This document shows, in pieces, positions 35,056 to 44,594 of a DNA stretch of 64,000 bases (position 1 is the first letter of the stretch; each line of letters starts with the position of its first letter). A program made the position numbers and the translations under genes. The stretch comes from an uncultured Prevotella sp. (GTDB taxonomy: Bacteria; Bacteroidota; Bacteroidia; Bacteroidales; Bacteroidaceae), in the NCBI GenBank assembly GCA_944321295.1, contig CALUKU010000004.1:1-64000 (forward strand), in the 5' to 3' direction. The notes under the pieces are model-generated. The model did no database searches and was not told the origin of the DNA. It was given only the letters and a program-made list of their open reading frames with translations.

Positions 35056-35802
35056 ATGATACGAGTAAAAACAATGACTGAATGGCCGGATGAGGATTAC
35101 AGCTATCCGTTGCCGGATATATCGCATCTCTCAGAAAAAGAAGCAGGGAGGTTGCGATCTAAAGGTGTTCAATTCATGGTTTTCGGAGACCGTGAGCAGA
35201 TAAAATCTGATGAAGAATTCGAACTCTGCATCACTTTGGCGGCTCTTTGGAACTGGCATGACCATACCGATGATGAATATTATGAAGAAATGGTAATGGA
35301 TGAAGTGGTGCATCACCGCTTCCGGTGGTATCACGGCAGGCGTTTGAAAGCGTTGCGTGAGAAGCATTTACAGCCATTTATAGAACAATTGGTGGAGGAA
35401 GCCCGCCACGGCCCGATGTTCGACGGCGCGTTTCTGTATCGCTTGGAGTTGGAGAAGTTCCGTTGCATACGGGAATATTTCTCATATTCTTTCATCGCGG
35501 ACAGGGACGGCAACTTCAGTTTCAAGCCGTGGATGGATATCTGCATCCGCTTGCTGGAACATATTGTGAAAGAAGGCCGCGGCATATCCGACGAGCAAAG
35601 CCTGCATGTGAACGTACGCAACGTGGGCGACATTGTGGACGATCGTTTGATAAGCTTTTACATGGATGCGCCTCTGCCATCGGAAACGAAAGAACTTGAA
35701 GTGGACAAGGATGTCTATGGCCGGGAAATTTATGTACGCAAAATGGAGCGGCTGTATTACCGCATACGCTTGAACAAGATGCAAGACTGGTGGGAACCTT
35801 AA
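35056..35802 (+). CDS. Hypothetical protein, 248 aa
   Basis: I do not recognise a family. The protein starts MIRVKTMTEWPDEDYSYPLP and is rich in aromatic and acidic residues, with long amphipathic helices (EEFELCITLAALWNWHDHTD, HGRRLKALREKHLQPFIEQL) and no signal peptide or membrane helix. It is probably a soluble cytosolic protein. It lies 16 bases upstream of the RNA methyltransferase gene on the same strand, so the two may be co-transcribed. Confidence 0.65.
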   Translation: MIRVKTMTEWPDEDYSYPLPDISHLSEKEAGRLRSKGVQFMVFGDREQIKSDEEFELCITLAALWNWHDHTDDEYYEEMVMDEVVHHRFRWYHGRRLKALREKHLQPFIEQLVEEARHGPMFDGAFLYRLELEKFRCIREYFSYSFIADRDGNFSFKPWMDICIRLLEHIVKEGRGISDEQSLHVNVRNVGDIVDDRLISFYMDAPLPSETKELEVDKDVYGREIYVRKMERLYYRIRLNKMQDWWEP

Positions 35803-35818
35803 AAACGAAAGATACGAT

Positions 35819-36361
35819 ATGGAACAACAATCAACTATTATGCAGCATGGCAAATGCAAGAAGCTGTATCCGAACGTGATTCTTTCGCAGCGCGGGCGGG
35901 GGTTCTTCGGCATCGGCATCGAATATCCGCGCACGGCCAAAAACATCGGCACCCTGTGGCGTTCGGCTCACATCATGCAGGCCGACTTCATGTTCGTCAT
36001 CGGCCAACACTACCAATCTGTGCGCACTGACACGTTGAAAAGCTGGAAGCACATTCCACTATTTGAGTTCGAGAGCTTTGAACACTTCCATGCGAGCCTG
36101 CCTAAGGATGCAAAGTTGGTGGGTATCGAATTGGATTCCCGCAGTGTGCCGCTTACAACGTACCAACATCCTGAGCGCGCTGTTTACTTGTTGGGTTCGG
36201 AGCGTGACGGATTGTCGGCCGAAGCGTTGGACAAATGCGACGACGTGGTGCAGATTCCCGGCGAATACAGCCTCAATGTGTCGGCGGCAGGGAGTATTGT
36301 CTTATACGACCGTTTGCTGAAAAATGGGAGTTTCGGGGAAGTTTGTGGAGTTGCTCCATGA
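35819..36361 (+). CDS. SpoU/TrmH-family RNA 2'-O-methyltransferase
   Basis: The 180-residue protein has the three SPOUT motifs: NIGTLWRSAHIM, VYLLGSERDGLSAEAL and IPGEYSLNVSAAGSIVLYDRLL, which form the knotted SAM site. Length fits TrmL-type enzymes that methylate the tRNA wobble base, but the true RNA target is unknown. The first 30 residues (KCKKLYPNVILSQRGRGFFG) are unusual for TrmL. Confidence 0.88.
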   Translation: MEQQSTIMQHGKCKKLYPNVILSQRGRGFFGIGIEYPRTAKNIGTLWRSAHIMQADFMFVIGQHYQSVRTDTLKSWKHIPLFEFESFEHFHASLPKDAKLVGIELDSRSVPLTTYQHPERAVYLLGSERDGLSAEALDKCDDVVQIPGEYSLNVSAAGSIVLYDRLLKNGSFGEVCGVAP

Positions 36362-36669
36362 ATGAATGGCTCGGACGGATGGTAAGCACGGTTCTTTTTC
36401 TTTCTGATACGCATTGCTTCTACTGCTATTTGTGCGCAATTATGGCAATTAATTATGGCGTTATGGCTGTAACATTGAATTTTTGTTGTACCTTTGCAAC
36501 CGATTTTATTAAGGTGAAAAAGTCACAACATACAAACAGTGGGCAAATCGGGGAGGCATGGTAAGAAGCCTTACGGTTCACGGCCTGTTGTTTCGTAGCG
36601 GTAAGGCATTTGGCCTTAACTTACCTGATGACTTCCGTAAATTCTATAACTTCCAAATAAAACCATACG
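36362..36669 (+). promoter_or_regulatory. guaA leader with alternative hairpins
   Basis: A -7-like TACCTTTG (36489-36496) would give a leader of about 165 bases. In it GTAAG/CTTAC (36561-36574), GCCTTAC/GTAAGGC (36568-36574 with 36601-36607) and TAAGGC/GCCTTA (36602-36618) compete for the same bases. No known purine riboswitch core is visible. Confidence 0.4.
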
Positions 36670-38211
36670 ATGCAGAAAATCATCATTCTCGATTTTGGTT
36701 CGCAGACCACGCAGCTTATCGGCCGCCGTGTGCGCGAGCTTGACACGTTCTGTGAAATCCTGCCTTACAACAAGTTCCCGCAGGACACCGAGGGCGTCAT
36801 CGGCGTAATCCTCAGCGGTTCGCCTTACTCCGTGCACGACCCAGAGGCGTTCAAGGCGGACTTGAGTCAGTTTGTAGGTAAGTTCCCCGTGCTCGGAATA
36901 TGCTACGGGGCGCAGTTCATAGCCGCACAAGGCGGCGGAAAGGTGGAGAAGACCGACACCCGTGAGTACGGCCGCGCACATCTTATGCAGTTTGACGCCG
37001 AGAACCCGTTGTTCAAAGGCTTCAAGGAGAACTCGCAGGTATGGATGAGCCACGGCGACACCATCACGGCCATCCCCGCCGACTGCCGCGTCATAGCCTC
37101 CACGGCCGACATTAAATTCGCCGCCTACGCCAGCGAGAAGCTGCCCCTTTGGGCAGTGCAGTTCCACCCCGAGGTGTTCCACACGGAGCAGGGCAAGCTG
37201 CTGTTGCAGAACTTCGTAGTTGACATCTGCGGCAGCCGTCAGGAGTGGAGCGCTGCCTCGTTCGTCGAAACGACGGTGCAGGAGCTTAAAGAGCAGCTCG
37301 GCGACGACCGCGTGATACTCGGTCTTTCGGGCGGTGTCGACTCTTCGGTGTGCGCAACGCTGCTCAACCGCGCCATCGGCTCTAACCTTACGTGTATCTT
37401 CGTAGACCACGGAATGTTGCGCAAGAACGAGTTCCGGAAGGTAATGGACGCTTACAAGGGCCTCGGGCTTAACGTCATCGGCGTTGACGCCAGCGACAAG
37501 TTCTTCAAGGACTTGGAAGGCGTCACCGACCCCGAGCAGAAGCGCAAGATAATAGGCCGCGACTTCGTAGAGGTGTTCAACGCCGAGGCGAAGAAGATAA
37601 CCGACGCCAAGTGGCTGGCGCAGGGCACTATTTACCCTGACCGCATTGAGAGCCTTAGCATTACGGGCATGGTGATAAAGAGTCATCACAACGTCGGCGG
37701 ACTGCCCAAGGAGATGCACTTGCAGCTCTGCGAGCCGCTGAAGTGGCTGTTCAAGGACGAGGTGCGCCGCGTCGGCTACCAGCTCGGCATGCCCGAGCGC
37801 CTTATCAAACGCCATCCGTTCCCCGGTCCTGGCCTGGCCGTGCGCATACTCGGCGACATAACGCGCGAGAAAGTCCGCATACTGCAAGACGCTGACGACA
37901 TCTACATCGAGAATATGCACAACTACGTCTGTGAGGACGGCGAGTCATTATATGATAAGGTATGGCAGGCCGGCACGGTGCTTCTCTCCACCATCCGCAG
38001 CGTCGGAGTGATGGGCGACGAGCGCACTTACGAGCATCCCGTAGCCTTGCGCGCCGTGACCAGCACCGACGCCATGACCGCCGACTGGGCCCACCTGCCT
38101 TACGACTTCATGGCAAAGGTGTCTAACGAGATAATAAACAAGGTGAAGGGCGTCAACCGCGTATGCTATGACATCTCGTCAAAGCCGCCTTCGACGATCG
38201 AGTGGGAGTGA
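36670..38211 (+). CDS. guaA: GMP synthase (glutamine-hydrolysing)
   Basis: GuaA converts XMP to GMP using glutamine. The 513-residue protein has the class-I amidotransferase domain (GICYGAQ catalytic Cys, AVQFHPE catalytic His-Glu), the PP-loop ATPase ([17 protein letters not shown]) and the C-terminal dimerisation domain ([14 protein letters not shown], closing [11 protein letters not shown]). Length is normal. A perfect hairpin terminator and a word-repeat element follow it. Confidence 0.98.
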   Translation: MQKIIILDFGSQTTQLIGRRVRELDTFCEILPYNKFPQDTEGVIGVILSGSPYSVHDPEAFKADLSQFVGKFPVLGICYGAQFIAAQGGGKVEKTDTREYGRAHLMQFDAENPLFKGFKENSQVWMSHGDTITAIPADCRVIASTADIKFAAYASEKLPLWAVQFHPEVFHTEQGKLLLQNFVVDICGSRQEWSAASFVETTVQELKEQLGDDRVILGLSGGVDSSVCATLLNRAIGSNLTCIFVDHGMLRKNEFRKVMDAYKGLGLNVIGVDASDKFFKDLEGVTDPEQKRKIIGRDFVEVFNAEAKKITDAKWLAQGTIYPDRIESLSITGMVIKSHHNVGGLPKEMHLQLCEPLKWLFKDEVRRVGYQLGMPERLIKRHPFPGPGLAVRILGDITREKVRILQDADDIYIENMHNYVCEDGESLYDKVWQAGTVLLSTIRSVGVMGDERTYEHPVALRAVTSTDAMTADWAHLPYDFMAKVSNEIINKVKGVNRVCYDISSKPPSTIEWE

Positions 38212-38220
38212 TTCAGAATG

Positions 38221-38380
38221 TAGTAAACGGGAGTTAACGGACGATAGCTTGAATTACAGCAACTTGGCATTTGTCCGTTAACTCCCGATAACTCCGACGC
38301 GAAGCGTCTAACTCCCGTTAACTCCTGCTAACTCCGACGCGAAGCGTCTAACTCCCGTTAACTCCTGCTAACTTCTTAAT
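38221..38380. repeat. AACTCC word-repeat element, copy 1
   Basis: Reiterated words (TAACTCCCGTTAACTCC, CTAACTCCGACGCGAAGCG) surround a core with GATAGCTTGAATTACAGC and AACTTGGCATTTGTCC. In this copy the right arm is tandemly duplicated with a period of about 50 bases. The element also occurs at 43886-44015, 47441-47600 and 62750-62903. Confidence 0.8.
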
Positions 38381-38389
38381 GAAACGAAA

Positions 38390-38433
38390 GCGGCTGGCAT
38401 GGTAAACGTTTACCATGCCAGCCGCCGTTTTTT
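38390..38433. terminator. Perfect 18-bp hairpin terminator between guaA and the DUF4861 gene
   Basis: GCGGCTGGCATGGTAAAC (38390-38407) is followed at once by its exact complement (38408-38425), then CGTTTTTTTT. It ends guaA; read on the other strand it is followed by TTTCGTTTC and may also serve the convergent gene. Confidence 0.88.
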
Positions 38434-38452
38434 TTCGTGGTGTGCGTAAGGG

Positions 38453-39721
38453 TTATTCCTCCCTTATTGTCACGGGGTGTGATATGTCGTCCTTCCACTC
38501 CTTCAGGTATGCGTACCACTCCTCGTCGCTGTGGTAGCCGAAGCTCTCGTTGTCGCTGCCGAAGGTTATCATGTAGTGCAGGCGGTCGGTGTCGGTCTTG
38601 ATTACGTAGGCGTAGTTGTGCTTGTCGGCGGGCCGTTCGCTCTCGATGTATTCCTTGGGTATGCATATGCCCAGGCCTACGGTTTCGCGCTTGTGTCCGG
38701 CGCTGTCCTTGGCCGACACGGGCCAGTCGGTGCCCCAGCAGCCGCGCAACCCTTCGCCGTCGGAGAACTCGGTCGAGTTTTTGACGTTTATCATGCCCGT
38801 GGCGAAGCGCAGGTCGGGCACGGGCCTGCTGAACCTTACGTCTACGCTGCACTCGCGGCGGCCTGCGTAGAGGGTGTATAGCGTTGTCATGTCAACGGGG
38901 GCCGTCCTCCGGTCGCCGGCCACGGCGGCCTGCGCCGTCTTGCCGCCCAGCCTCATCTGCCTCCAGCCCTTGTCCTCAACCTCGACGATGGTGCGCACGG
39001 GGCCGCGTGCTATTATCCTTTGGCTGCGCCGGTCTACGTCCTCGAGCATGGTCGGCTGCCTGCCGTCCCATCCGCGCATGGTGCCCAGTCCGAGCGTCGA
39101 GCCCACCCAGAGCACGTCGTCGCCGTAGCCGGCGGCCTTCTGCGTGCTGTCGGGGTAGAACTGCGTCTGCCTCAGCTCCAGTCCCTTGCGGTACTTGCCG
39201 TAGATGTCTACTGTCTGCCTGTGGTCGAAGTAGATGCGGTAGGCCACCATGTCGTTCTCGAAGGCGGCCCCGTGGTGGTGCAGCTGCCAGTAGGGGTTGG
39301 TGCCGTTGTCGACGGTCAGCTCCGAGATGTAAAGGTTCTGCTTGTTCTGCTGCTTGATTTTCTTGTTGCTCAGCAGCATTTCCACGTACACCTGCGGCTC
39401 GTAGATCCTTGGTGTGCCGTCGGCGTAGAGGGTTACGTTGAGCGTCTTCGACGACTTGCCGTTAACGTCGGTCATGAAGCACAGTTCGTCGTAGCGCCCG
39501 TCCTGGTCGAGGTCGTCCATCTGGCAGGCTATCTCCCTGCCGCCGTCGGTCACGAGCGCCGACTTGGCGTCGACTCCCCGGCCGTCAAGCTTAATCACCA
39601 CGGGTACGTTGTTTTTCGCCTTCAGGCAGTCGTTCACGACGGTCACGTCGAACGACTTTTGCGCCGTCGCTGCCATGGCGGCGAGCAGCGCCATTGCGTT
39701 TGTAAGTAGTTTCTTGTTCAT
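38453..39721 (-). CDS. DUF4861 family exported protein
   Basis: The 422-residue protein has a signal peptide (MNKKLLTNAMALLAAMAATAQ) and the DUF4861 pattern: VVNDCLKAKNNVPVVIKLDG, DDLDQDGRYDELCF, WQLHHHGAAFENDMVAYRIY, DIYGKYRKGLEL and a closing HYMITFGSDNESFGY. DUF4861 proteins occur in Bacteroidetes polysaccharide loci, often for pectin, but their activity is not settled. Here the nearest transport gene is the TonB receptor downstream on the map, upstream in transcription. Confidence 0.82.
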   Translation of the reverse strand: MNKKLLTNAMALLAAMAATAQKSFDVTVVNDCLKAKNNVPVVIKLDGRGVDAKSALVTDGGREIACQMDDLDQDGRYDELCFMTDVNGKSSKTLNVTLYADGTPRIYEPQVYVEMLLSNKKIKQQNKQNLYISELTVDNGTNPYWQLHHHGAAFENDMVAYRIYFDHRQTVDIYGKYRKGLELRQTQFYPDSTQKAAGYGDDVLWVGSTLGLGTMRGWDGRQPTMLEDVDRRSQRIIARGPVRTIVEVEDKGWRQMRLGGKTAQAAVAGDRRTAPVDMTTLYTLYAGRRECSVDVRFSRPVPDLRFATGMINVKNSTEFSDGEGLRGCWGTDWPVSAKDSAGHKRETVGLGICIPKEYIESERPADKHNYAYVIKTDTDRLHYMITFGSDNESFGYHSDEEWYAYLKEWKDDISHPVTIREE

Positions 39722-39736
39722 ATTTTTTTGTTTTAC

Positions 39737-39842
39737 GGTTATGCGGTTCTATGGTTATGCGGTTATTGGGTTATGGGGTTGTGTGGCTTACGGTATTAGA
39801 ACCGTATAACCTTAAAACCTCACGACCGCATAACCGCAAACC
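39737..39842. repeat. GGTTATGCGG word-repeat hairpin
   Basis: Words ACGGTTATGCGGTT, ATGGTTATGCGGTT and GGGTTATGGGG on the left are mirrored by AACCGTATAACC and GACCGCATAACCGC on the right. It fills the gap between the DUF4861 and TonB receptor genes. A single GGTTATACGGTTGTGGGG unit also lies at 43861-43880. Confidence 0.65.
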
Positions 39843-39855
39843 CCCAAACAACCTG

Positions 39856-42231
39856 TCAGAACTCGAACGTGGCCCTCACGTTTATTTGCCTGCCCGTAAG
39901 ATAGTTGGGCACGGCATACTGCTGGTTGGTCACGTCGGTTATCCAGTAGTAAGAGTTGACGTTGTTTATGCCGAGCAGGTTGAGGCAGTCGACGCCGAGC
40001 CAGATGTTGCGGAAGGGCGACTTGCGGCTGCGCTTGTCGTTGTCCAGCAGGCGGTAGCTCATGCCTATGTCGGCGCGCTTGTAGGCCGGGGCGCGGAAGG
40101 GCATGGTGTCGAGGCTGCGGTGGGGCGCGCCGAAGGGCAGTCCGTCGGCGAAGGCCAGTCGCAGCGACATGCGCCAGCGCGTCGTGCCGGGAAAGTAGTC
40201 GGTGAAGTACAGGTTGAGTGAGTATCGCTGGTCCGTGGGCAGTGGTATGCTCTTGCCGTTGATGTTGATGCGCGTGTTCATCACCGACAGGCTGACCCAC
40301 GAGTCGGTGCCCGGCACGAACTCGCCGTAGAGCTTCATGTCGAGTCCCATGGCGTGGCCGCTGCACTGCTGGCTGGCGTCGTAGACTATCTTTACGTTGT
40401 CAACGGTGTAGGGCACGATGTTCGACAGCGCCTTGTAGTAGGCCTCGGCCGTGAACTTGTAAGGCCTGTCGTTCATCTTGAAGCGGTAGTCGAAGCCCGC
40501 TATGAAGTGTATCGAGCGCTGGCTCTTGACGTCGCGCCTGAGCGTGGCGCGCGTCACGCCGCCCACGGTGGCCGTGTCGCGCAGCTCTTTGAAGAAGGGC
40601 GCCTGGTAGTATACGCCCGTGGCCAGGCGCAGGGTTACGTCGTGGTTGAACGCCGGCACCACGCCCAGCGCCACGCGCGGGCTTACTATGCTCTCGCCGT
40701 TGTAGCTCCAGCGGCTGAAACGCACGCCGTAGTTCAGCGTGAAGAACGTGCGCCCGCCCTTGCTCGCGAAGCGCCACGTGTCCTGCGCGAAGGCCTCTAT
40801 GCGGTCGGCGTCGAGCGAGTTGCGCGCGTTGAACGAGTAGATCATGTAAAGGTCCTCGCCCGTGTGGGGCATGCTGTAGCCGCTCGAGTCGCGCATCTCG
40901 TACTCCTTGCTGTTCTCCCTGATGCGCTCTGCCCTGTAGGCCAGGCCCGCCAGCAGGTCGTGGCCCTTGGCCTTGTGGCTCAGCGTCAGCCTCACGCTCT
41001 TGACGGTGGCCTTAAGGTAGTTGCGGGCGTGCTCCATGTAGGTGCCCACGCCGAGGTTCTCGCTCGTTTCGGTCTGCGTCAGCCAGTATTGGCCCTGTAT
41101 GTCGTACGTTTCCCTCTCGTCCGTGTGGAAGGCGGCGGCGCCCAGCGTCAGCTCCGTCTTGGCGCCCAGGCGACGGGTGATGCCTATCGAGCCGAAGTAG
41201 GTGCGGAAGACGTCCCTCTCCTGCCCGTCGAAGTACACGCGGAAGGCCTTCACGTTCTCCATCGTGCCGAACTTCGTCTCCCTGTCCTCGGGCGCGAAGT
41301 CGTAACGGTTGTCGGCCACGTCGCCCATCAGCTCAATCCTCCAGTTCCTCGTCGGCTCGTACACGAGGTGCGTCTGGTAGTCGAGGAACGCCGGGCGGTA
41401 TTCGCCCTTCGTTTCGAGCGTACCCAGCAGGTAGGCGTTCGTCTTATACCTTATGCCGTTGCTCCACGACAGCCTCTTCGTGCTGAAGCCCACGTACGCG
41501 CTGGCCCCCAGCAGGCTGGCCTGCGCCTTGGCCTCGAACCTCTTCGGCCTCTTGTACCTTATGTCGAGCACCGACGACATCTTGTCGCCGTACTTCGCCT
41601 CGAAGCCGCCCGTTGAGAAGCTCACCGACTCAACCATGTCCTGGTTGATTACCGACAGGCCCTCCTGCTGCCCGCTGCGCACCAGCAGCGGGCGGTACAC
41701 CTCCACGCCGTTTATGTAGACGCTGTTCTCGTCGAAGCTGCCGCCGCGCACGTTGTATTGCGACGACAGCTCGCTGTGGGTCGACACGCCCGCCTGCGCC
41801 TGTATCATCTCCTCTACGGCGTTGCCCGTTATGCCCGGGGCGCCGGCCATGTCCTTGGCGTCGAGTTGCTGCGCCGTGCCCATCTGGCGCTTCTGCTCCG
41901 TCACGGTCACGCCCGCCAGCATGTTGTCCTCGTGCAGCTGCACGAGCAGGGTCAGCCTGCCGCGCGGGTTCCTCAGCACGCGCGTCTTAGTCTTGTAGCC
42001 CAACATCGAGAACCTCACCACCACGCTGTCGGCCGACTGCAGCCGCAGCGAGTATTCGCCCTTAAGGTTGGTCATCGTCATGCGCCCCTGCGCTGCCACG
42101 GCCACCGTGGCCAGTTCGATGGGGTTCTGCGCCCCGTCGGTCACCTTGCCCTGCAGGGTGAAGCCCTGCGCCGCGGCCGCCGCGGCCGCCAGGAGCAGGG
42201 CTATGGTTGTCATAAAACGTATTCTTGCCAT
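39856..42231 (-). CDS. TonB-dependent receptor with carboxypeptidase-like domain
   Basis: The 791-residue outer membrane protein has a signal peptide, a carboxypeptidase-D regulatory-like domain (residues 24-105, LQGKVTDGAQNPIELATVAV), a plug domain (SSQYNVRGGSFDENSVYING) and a 22-strand barrel ending NVRATFEF with the terminal Phe. The size is that of a simple TonB receptor rather than a full SusC (about 1000), and no SusD follows. It may import a metal chelate or a small organic substrate. Confidence 0.9.
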   Translation of the reverse strand: MARIRFMTTIALLLAAAAAAAQGFTLQGKVTDGAQNPIELATVAVAAQGRMTMTNLKGEYSLRLQSADSVVVRFSMLGYKTKTRVLRNPRGRLTLLVQLHEDNMLAGVTVTEQKRQMGTAQQLDAKDMAGAPGITGNAVEEMIQAQAGVSTHSELSSQYNVRGGSFDENSVYINGVEVYRPLLVRSGQQEGLSVINQDMVESVSFSTGGFEAKYGDKMSSVLDIRYKRPKRFEAKAQASLLGASAYVGFSTKRLSWSNGIRYKTNAYLLGTLETKGEYRPAFLDYQTHLVYEPTRNWRIELMGDVADNRYDFAPEDRETKFGTMENVKAFRVYFDGQERDVFRTYFGSIGITRRLGAKTELTLGAAAFHTDERETYDIQGQYWLTQTETSENLGVGTYMEHARNYLKATVKSVRLTLSHKAKGHDLLAGLAYRAERIRENSKEYEMRDSSGYSMPHTGEDLYMIYSFNARNSLDADRIEAFAQDTWRFASKGGRTFFTLNYGVRFSRWSYNGESIVSPRVALGVVPAFNHDVTLRLATGVYYQAPFFKELRDTATVGGVTRATLRRDVKSQRSIHFIAGFDYRFKMNDRPYKFTAEAYYKALSNIVPYTVDNVKIVYDASQQCSGHAMGLDMKLYGEFVPGTDSWVSLSVMNTRININGKSIPLPTDQRYSLNLYFTDYFPGTTRWRMSLRLAFADGLPFGAPHRSLDTMPFRAPAYKRADIGMSYRLLDNDKRSRKSPFRNIWLGVDCLNLLGINNVNSYYWITDVTNQQYAVPNYLTGRQINVRATFEF

Positions 42232-42328
42232 TTCGTATATAACGGGCGCCGGCCTGATTTATTATATGCGCCGAGGCCTAACCTTGCGTCTTGACGCCGC
42301 CCCCGCATAAGAGGGCGACCGCCGTGGG

Positions 42329-42366
42329 GACATTATTTATCGTGTCCCCACGCTGCGAAGAGGCAT
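42329..42366. repeat. Segment shared with the left flank of the 53.5-kb cassette
   Basis: ATTATTTATCGTGT, then CACGC, GCGAAGAGGCATA match 53522-53555 with three differences. Both loci continue to a GATTTTGCA word; at 53.5 kb a 33-base microrepeat lies between. Confidence 0.6.
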
Positions 42367-42520
42367 ATTTATTTGATTTTGCACATAAAAACGTTCTTTA
42401 CAGAACGTGCGGACATAATAAATTATGTCCCTACGGTGGCTGTTTAAAATGTTTGCAAGTAAATAACTTTTATACCGGACAGACGTTATTTTTGTGTCAT
42501 GGCTATGATTACGGTTTTAA

Positions 42521-42605
42521 ACGACGGCCTTTCAGCCTTCAAGACATGGCTTTATGTCTTTGGAAATGCGACCTTTCACGCTGTAAGAGGATACCTCTTG
42601 CAAAT
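42521..42605. repeat. CCTTTTGCA word-repeat element, copy 3 (diverged)
   Basis: ACGACGGCCTTTCAGCC, GACATGGCTTTATGTCTTTG, AAATGCGACCTTTCACGC and CTGTAAGAGG follow one another. The upstream CGGACAGACGTT (42477) also precedes the next gene after copy 1 (11053). Confidence 0.45.
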
Positions 42606-42796
42606 GTGCCAGAAGCCAGTGAAATTCGTAAATAAAAGCAGCCGAAACATAACAAAACGAAAGTGTCCGCTTTTAAAGTGTACAAATAATTCTGTCAAAG
42701 GGGTAAAATATAAAGAAGACGCGCCATCTTCATACGCCAAGAGTGCGTATGAACAAAAACGTTCCGTTGTCTGTAAATATAACCTTTCTTGCTTCC

Positions 42797-43774
42797 TTAC
42801 TCCCTGTATATCCACGAGAGAATCCTGTTGACCCATCCGATGGTGCAGCAGAACCAGCGGTAAGTGCCGACGGGCTTGCCGCCGAAGCCGAGGATGAAGT
42901 CGCGCAGGCGGTTGCGCCTGAAGGGCAGGCCCACGTCCATGAAGCGCACGTGGGCGCAGCCGCGCGCGTAGGCGTCGGCCGCGGCCGTCCACACGGCCAC
43001 GGCGGCGGCGCGCCTCATGTGTAGGCCGGGCCTTGAGGCGAGGTACCACAGGTGGCAGTCGGCGCCGGAGTAAACGCAGAGGCTGCCGCCGACGGTGCGC
43101 CCCCCAGCGGCCGTCACCACGAAGAGGCGGCAGCAGCCGGCGTCGCGCAGCTGTCGGAAGAAGCGCCCCCCGGGCACGAAGCGCCCCAGCCTGAGCCGGG
43201 CGTGGCCGCGGGCCATGGACAGGAACTCGTCATAGTCGGCGTCGGCCGACGCCGGGCGCCCCTCGAGGCCCGCCCGCCGGGCCCTCGAGAGCAGGGCGCG
43301 CATGGGCGCCGTGAGGCGCAGGGCGGGGTGGCGGCTGTGCAGCGAGTTGTGAATCTCCATCCAGTGCACGGGAAAGAAGCCGCACGAGCGCAGCCTGCCG
43401 TAGCCGAACATCTTGGCGCTCTGGTCGCTGAACTCAACGTAGAGGCACAGCCGGCGCCGCAGCCTGCCGACGACGGCGCGCAGCATGAGGCCGAAGAGCT
43501 CCTCGCGGTCGCACCCCGGGGCGTAGCAGCCCTCGCCGTAGATGCGCCCTTGGGCGAAGAGGCACGGCGGCAGCAGCGAGCCGCGGCGCCTCAGGGCCAC
43601 GAGCATGTGGGCCACGACGCGCCCCCCGCCGCGGGCCACGGCCATGTAGGGCCGCTGCCGGGGGTCGGCCTCGAGAGCCCTGAACAGGGCTGCGCCGTGG
43701 AAGAATGGGCCCGCGGCGGCCTGCGGCGGCAGCTCGTCGCTGCGTGTTATTATGGCTACGCTGATACCGTTCAT
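42797..43774 (-). CDS. FemAB/BioF2-like GNAT-fold transferase
   Basis: The 325-residue, GC-rich protein has two GNAT-like halves. FemAB-type landmarks are RPYMAVARGGGRVVAHML, FVVTAAGGRTVGGSLCVYS, WYLASRPGLHMRRAAAVAVW and a closing FGGKPVGTYRWF. It probably transfers an acyl or aminoacyl group to a cell-surface or polysaccharide substrate. The last six codons (SWIYRE) lie in a 29-base stretch repeated at 59368-59396. It has unusually many Arg and Ala residues, reflecting GC above 65 percent. Confidence 0.65.
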   Translation of the reverse strand: MNGISVAIITRSDELPPQAAAGPFFHGAALFRALEADPRQRPYMAVARGGGRVVAHMLVALRRRGSLLPPCLFAQGRIYGEGCYAPGCDREELFGLMLRAVVGRLRRRLCLYVEFSDQSAKMFGYGRLRSCGFFPVHWMEIHNSLHSRHPALRLTAPMRALLSRARRAGLEGRPASADADYDEFLSMARGHARLRLGRFVPGGRFFRQLRDAGCCRLFVVTAAGGRTVGGSLCVYSGADCHLWYLASRPGLHMRRAAAVAVWTAAADAYARGCAHVRFMDVGLPFRRNRLRDFILGFGGKPVGTYRWFCCTIGWVNRILSWIYRE

Positions 43775-43885
43775 GCGGCAAAAATAATAAATCTTTTATA
43801 AAAAACGCCACGCCCTTGTGTTTTTGGCTATTATTGCATACCTTTGCGGCGGTATTTAAGGGGTTATACGGTTGTGGGGTGTATC

Positions 43886-44015
43886 AGGATTAAGAAGTTA
43901 GCAGGAGTAAACGGGAGTTAGGCTCGCCGTGCCCGCCCGGAGTTAACTGACAATGGCTTCTGTGGGTAATGTCGGTTAACTCCTTGAACGAGCGTAGCGA
44001 GTGGTAACTCCCGAT
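43886..44015. repeat. AACTCC word-repeat element, copy 2 (diverged)
   Basis: The left arm AGAAGTTAGCAGGAGTAAAC and GGGAGTTAGGCTCGC is well kept. The centre reads TGACAATGGCTTCTGTGG and the right arm GTTAACTCCTTGAACGAGCG. A GGTTATACGGTTG word lies directly before it. Confidence 0.7.
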
Positions 44016-44050
44016 AATTACTTGGCTCTTTGCGGATATTTTAAAATATA

Positions 44051-44590
44051 ATGTTTATGGACGGATTCAACGGCCTGCTCGGCAGGCGGCGCAGCTGCCG
44101 GCGGTTCGCCGGCGGCGAGATCGGCGCCGACGACGTAAGGCTGATACTCGAGGCGGCGCTGCTGTCGCCCACGTCGCGCTCGAAGCGCGCGTGGCACTTT
44201 ACGGTGGTTGACGACGCGCTGCTGCTTGCACAGCTGGCCGACGCCAAGGACACGGGGGCGCAGTTCCTCAAGGGAGCGGCCGTGGCCGTGGTGGTGGCGG
44301 CCGACGCTACGGCAGACGACTGCTGGATAGAGGATTGCTCGATAGCCGCATGGTCGATGCAGCTGCAGGCCGAGGCCCTCGGCCTGGGCTCGTGCTGGGC
44401 CCAGATCAGGGGCAGGGGCCTGTCTGACGGCACGGCCGCGGCCGACGTCGTAAGGGGCGTGCTGGGCCTCCCGCCGGAGCTCGGCGTGCTGTGCGTGGTG
44501 GGCTTCGGCCGCAAGGCCGGGGGCGACGACGGCACGCCGCGCGGGGGCGACGGCCTGAAGTGGGAGAACGTGCACATCAACGGGTTCTGA
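44051..44590 (+). CDS. Nitroreductase-family flavoprotein
   Basis: The 179-residue protein fits small NAD(P)H-dependent FMN oxidoreductases: LLGRRRSCRRFAGGEI (FMN phosphate-binding Arg pair), EAALLSPTSRSKRAWHF, AAWSMQLQAEALGLGSCW and LCVVGFGRKAG. The substrate is unknown. It lies four bases before the DUF2520 gene, at the head of a possible operon with kdsC-like and maf genes. Confidence 0.88.
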   Translation: MFMDGFNGLLGRRRSCRRFAGGEIGADDVRLILEAALLSPTSRSKRAWHFTVVDDALLLAQLADAKDTGAQFLKGAAVAVVVAADATADDCWIEDCSIAAWSMQLQAEALGLGSCWAQIRGRGLSDGTAAADVVRGVLGLPPELGVLCVVGFGRKAGGDDGTPRGGDGLKWENVHINGF

Positions 44591-44594
44591 CGTC

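Larger units (their letters stand above)
42232..42796. other. Repeat-filled 565-base gap
   Basis: It holds a segment shared with the left flank of the 53.5-kb cassette (42329-42366), a GGACATAAT/ATTATGTCC hairpin (about 42410-42430), a CCTTTTGCA-type element (42521-42605), and the start of a 29-base sequence (42792-42820) that recurs at the cassette's right flank. No convincing gene is present. Confidence 0.65.

Noticed and set aside
42291..42831. Two overlapping plus-strand frames of about 110 codons
   Set aside because: They cross repeat elements, lack any similarity and end in the antisense of the FemAB-like gene.
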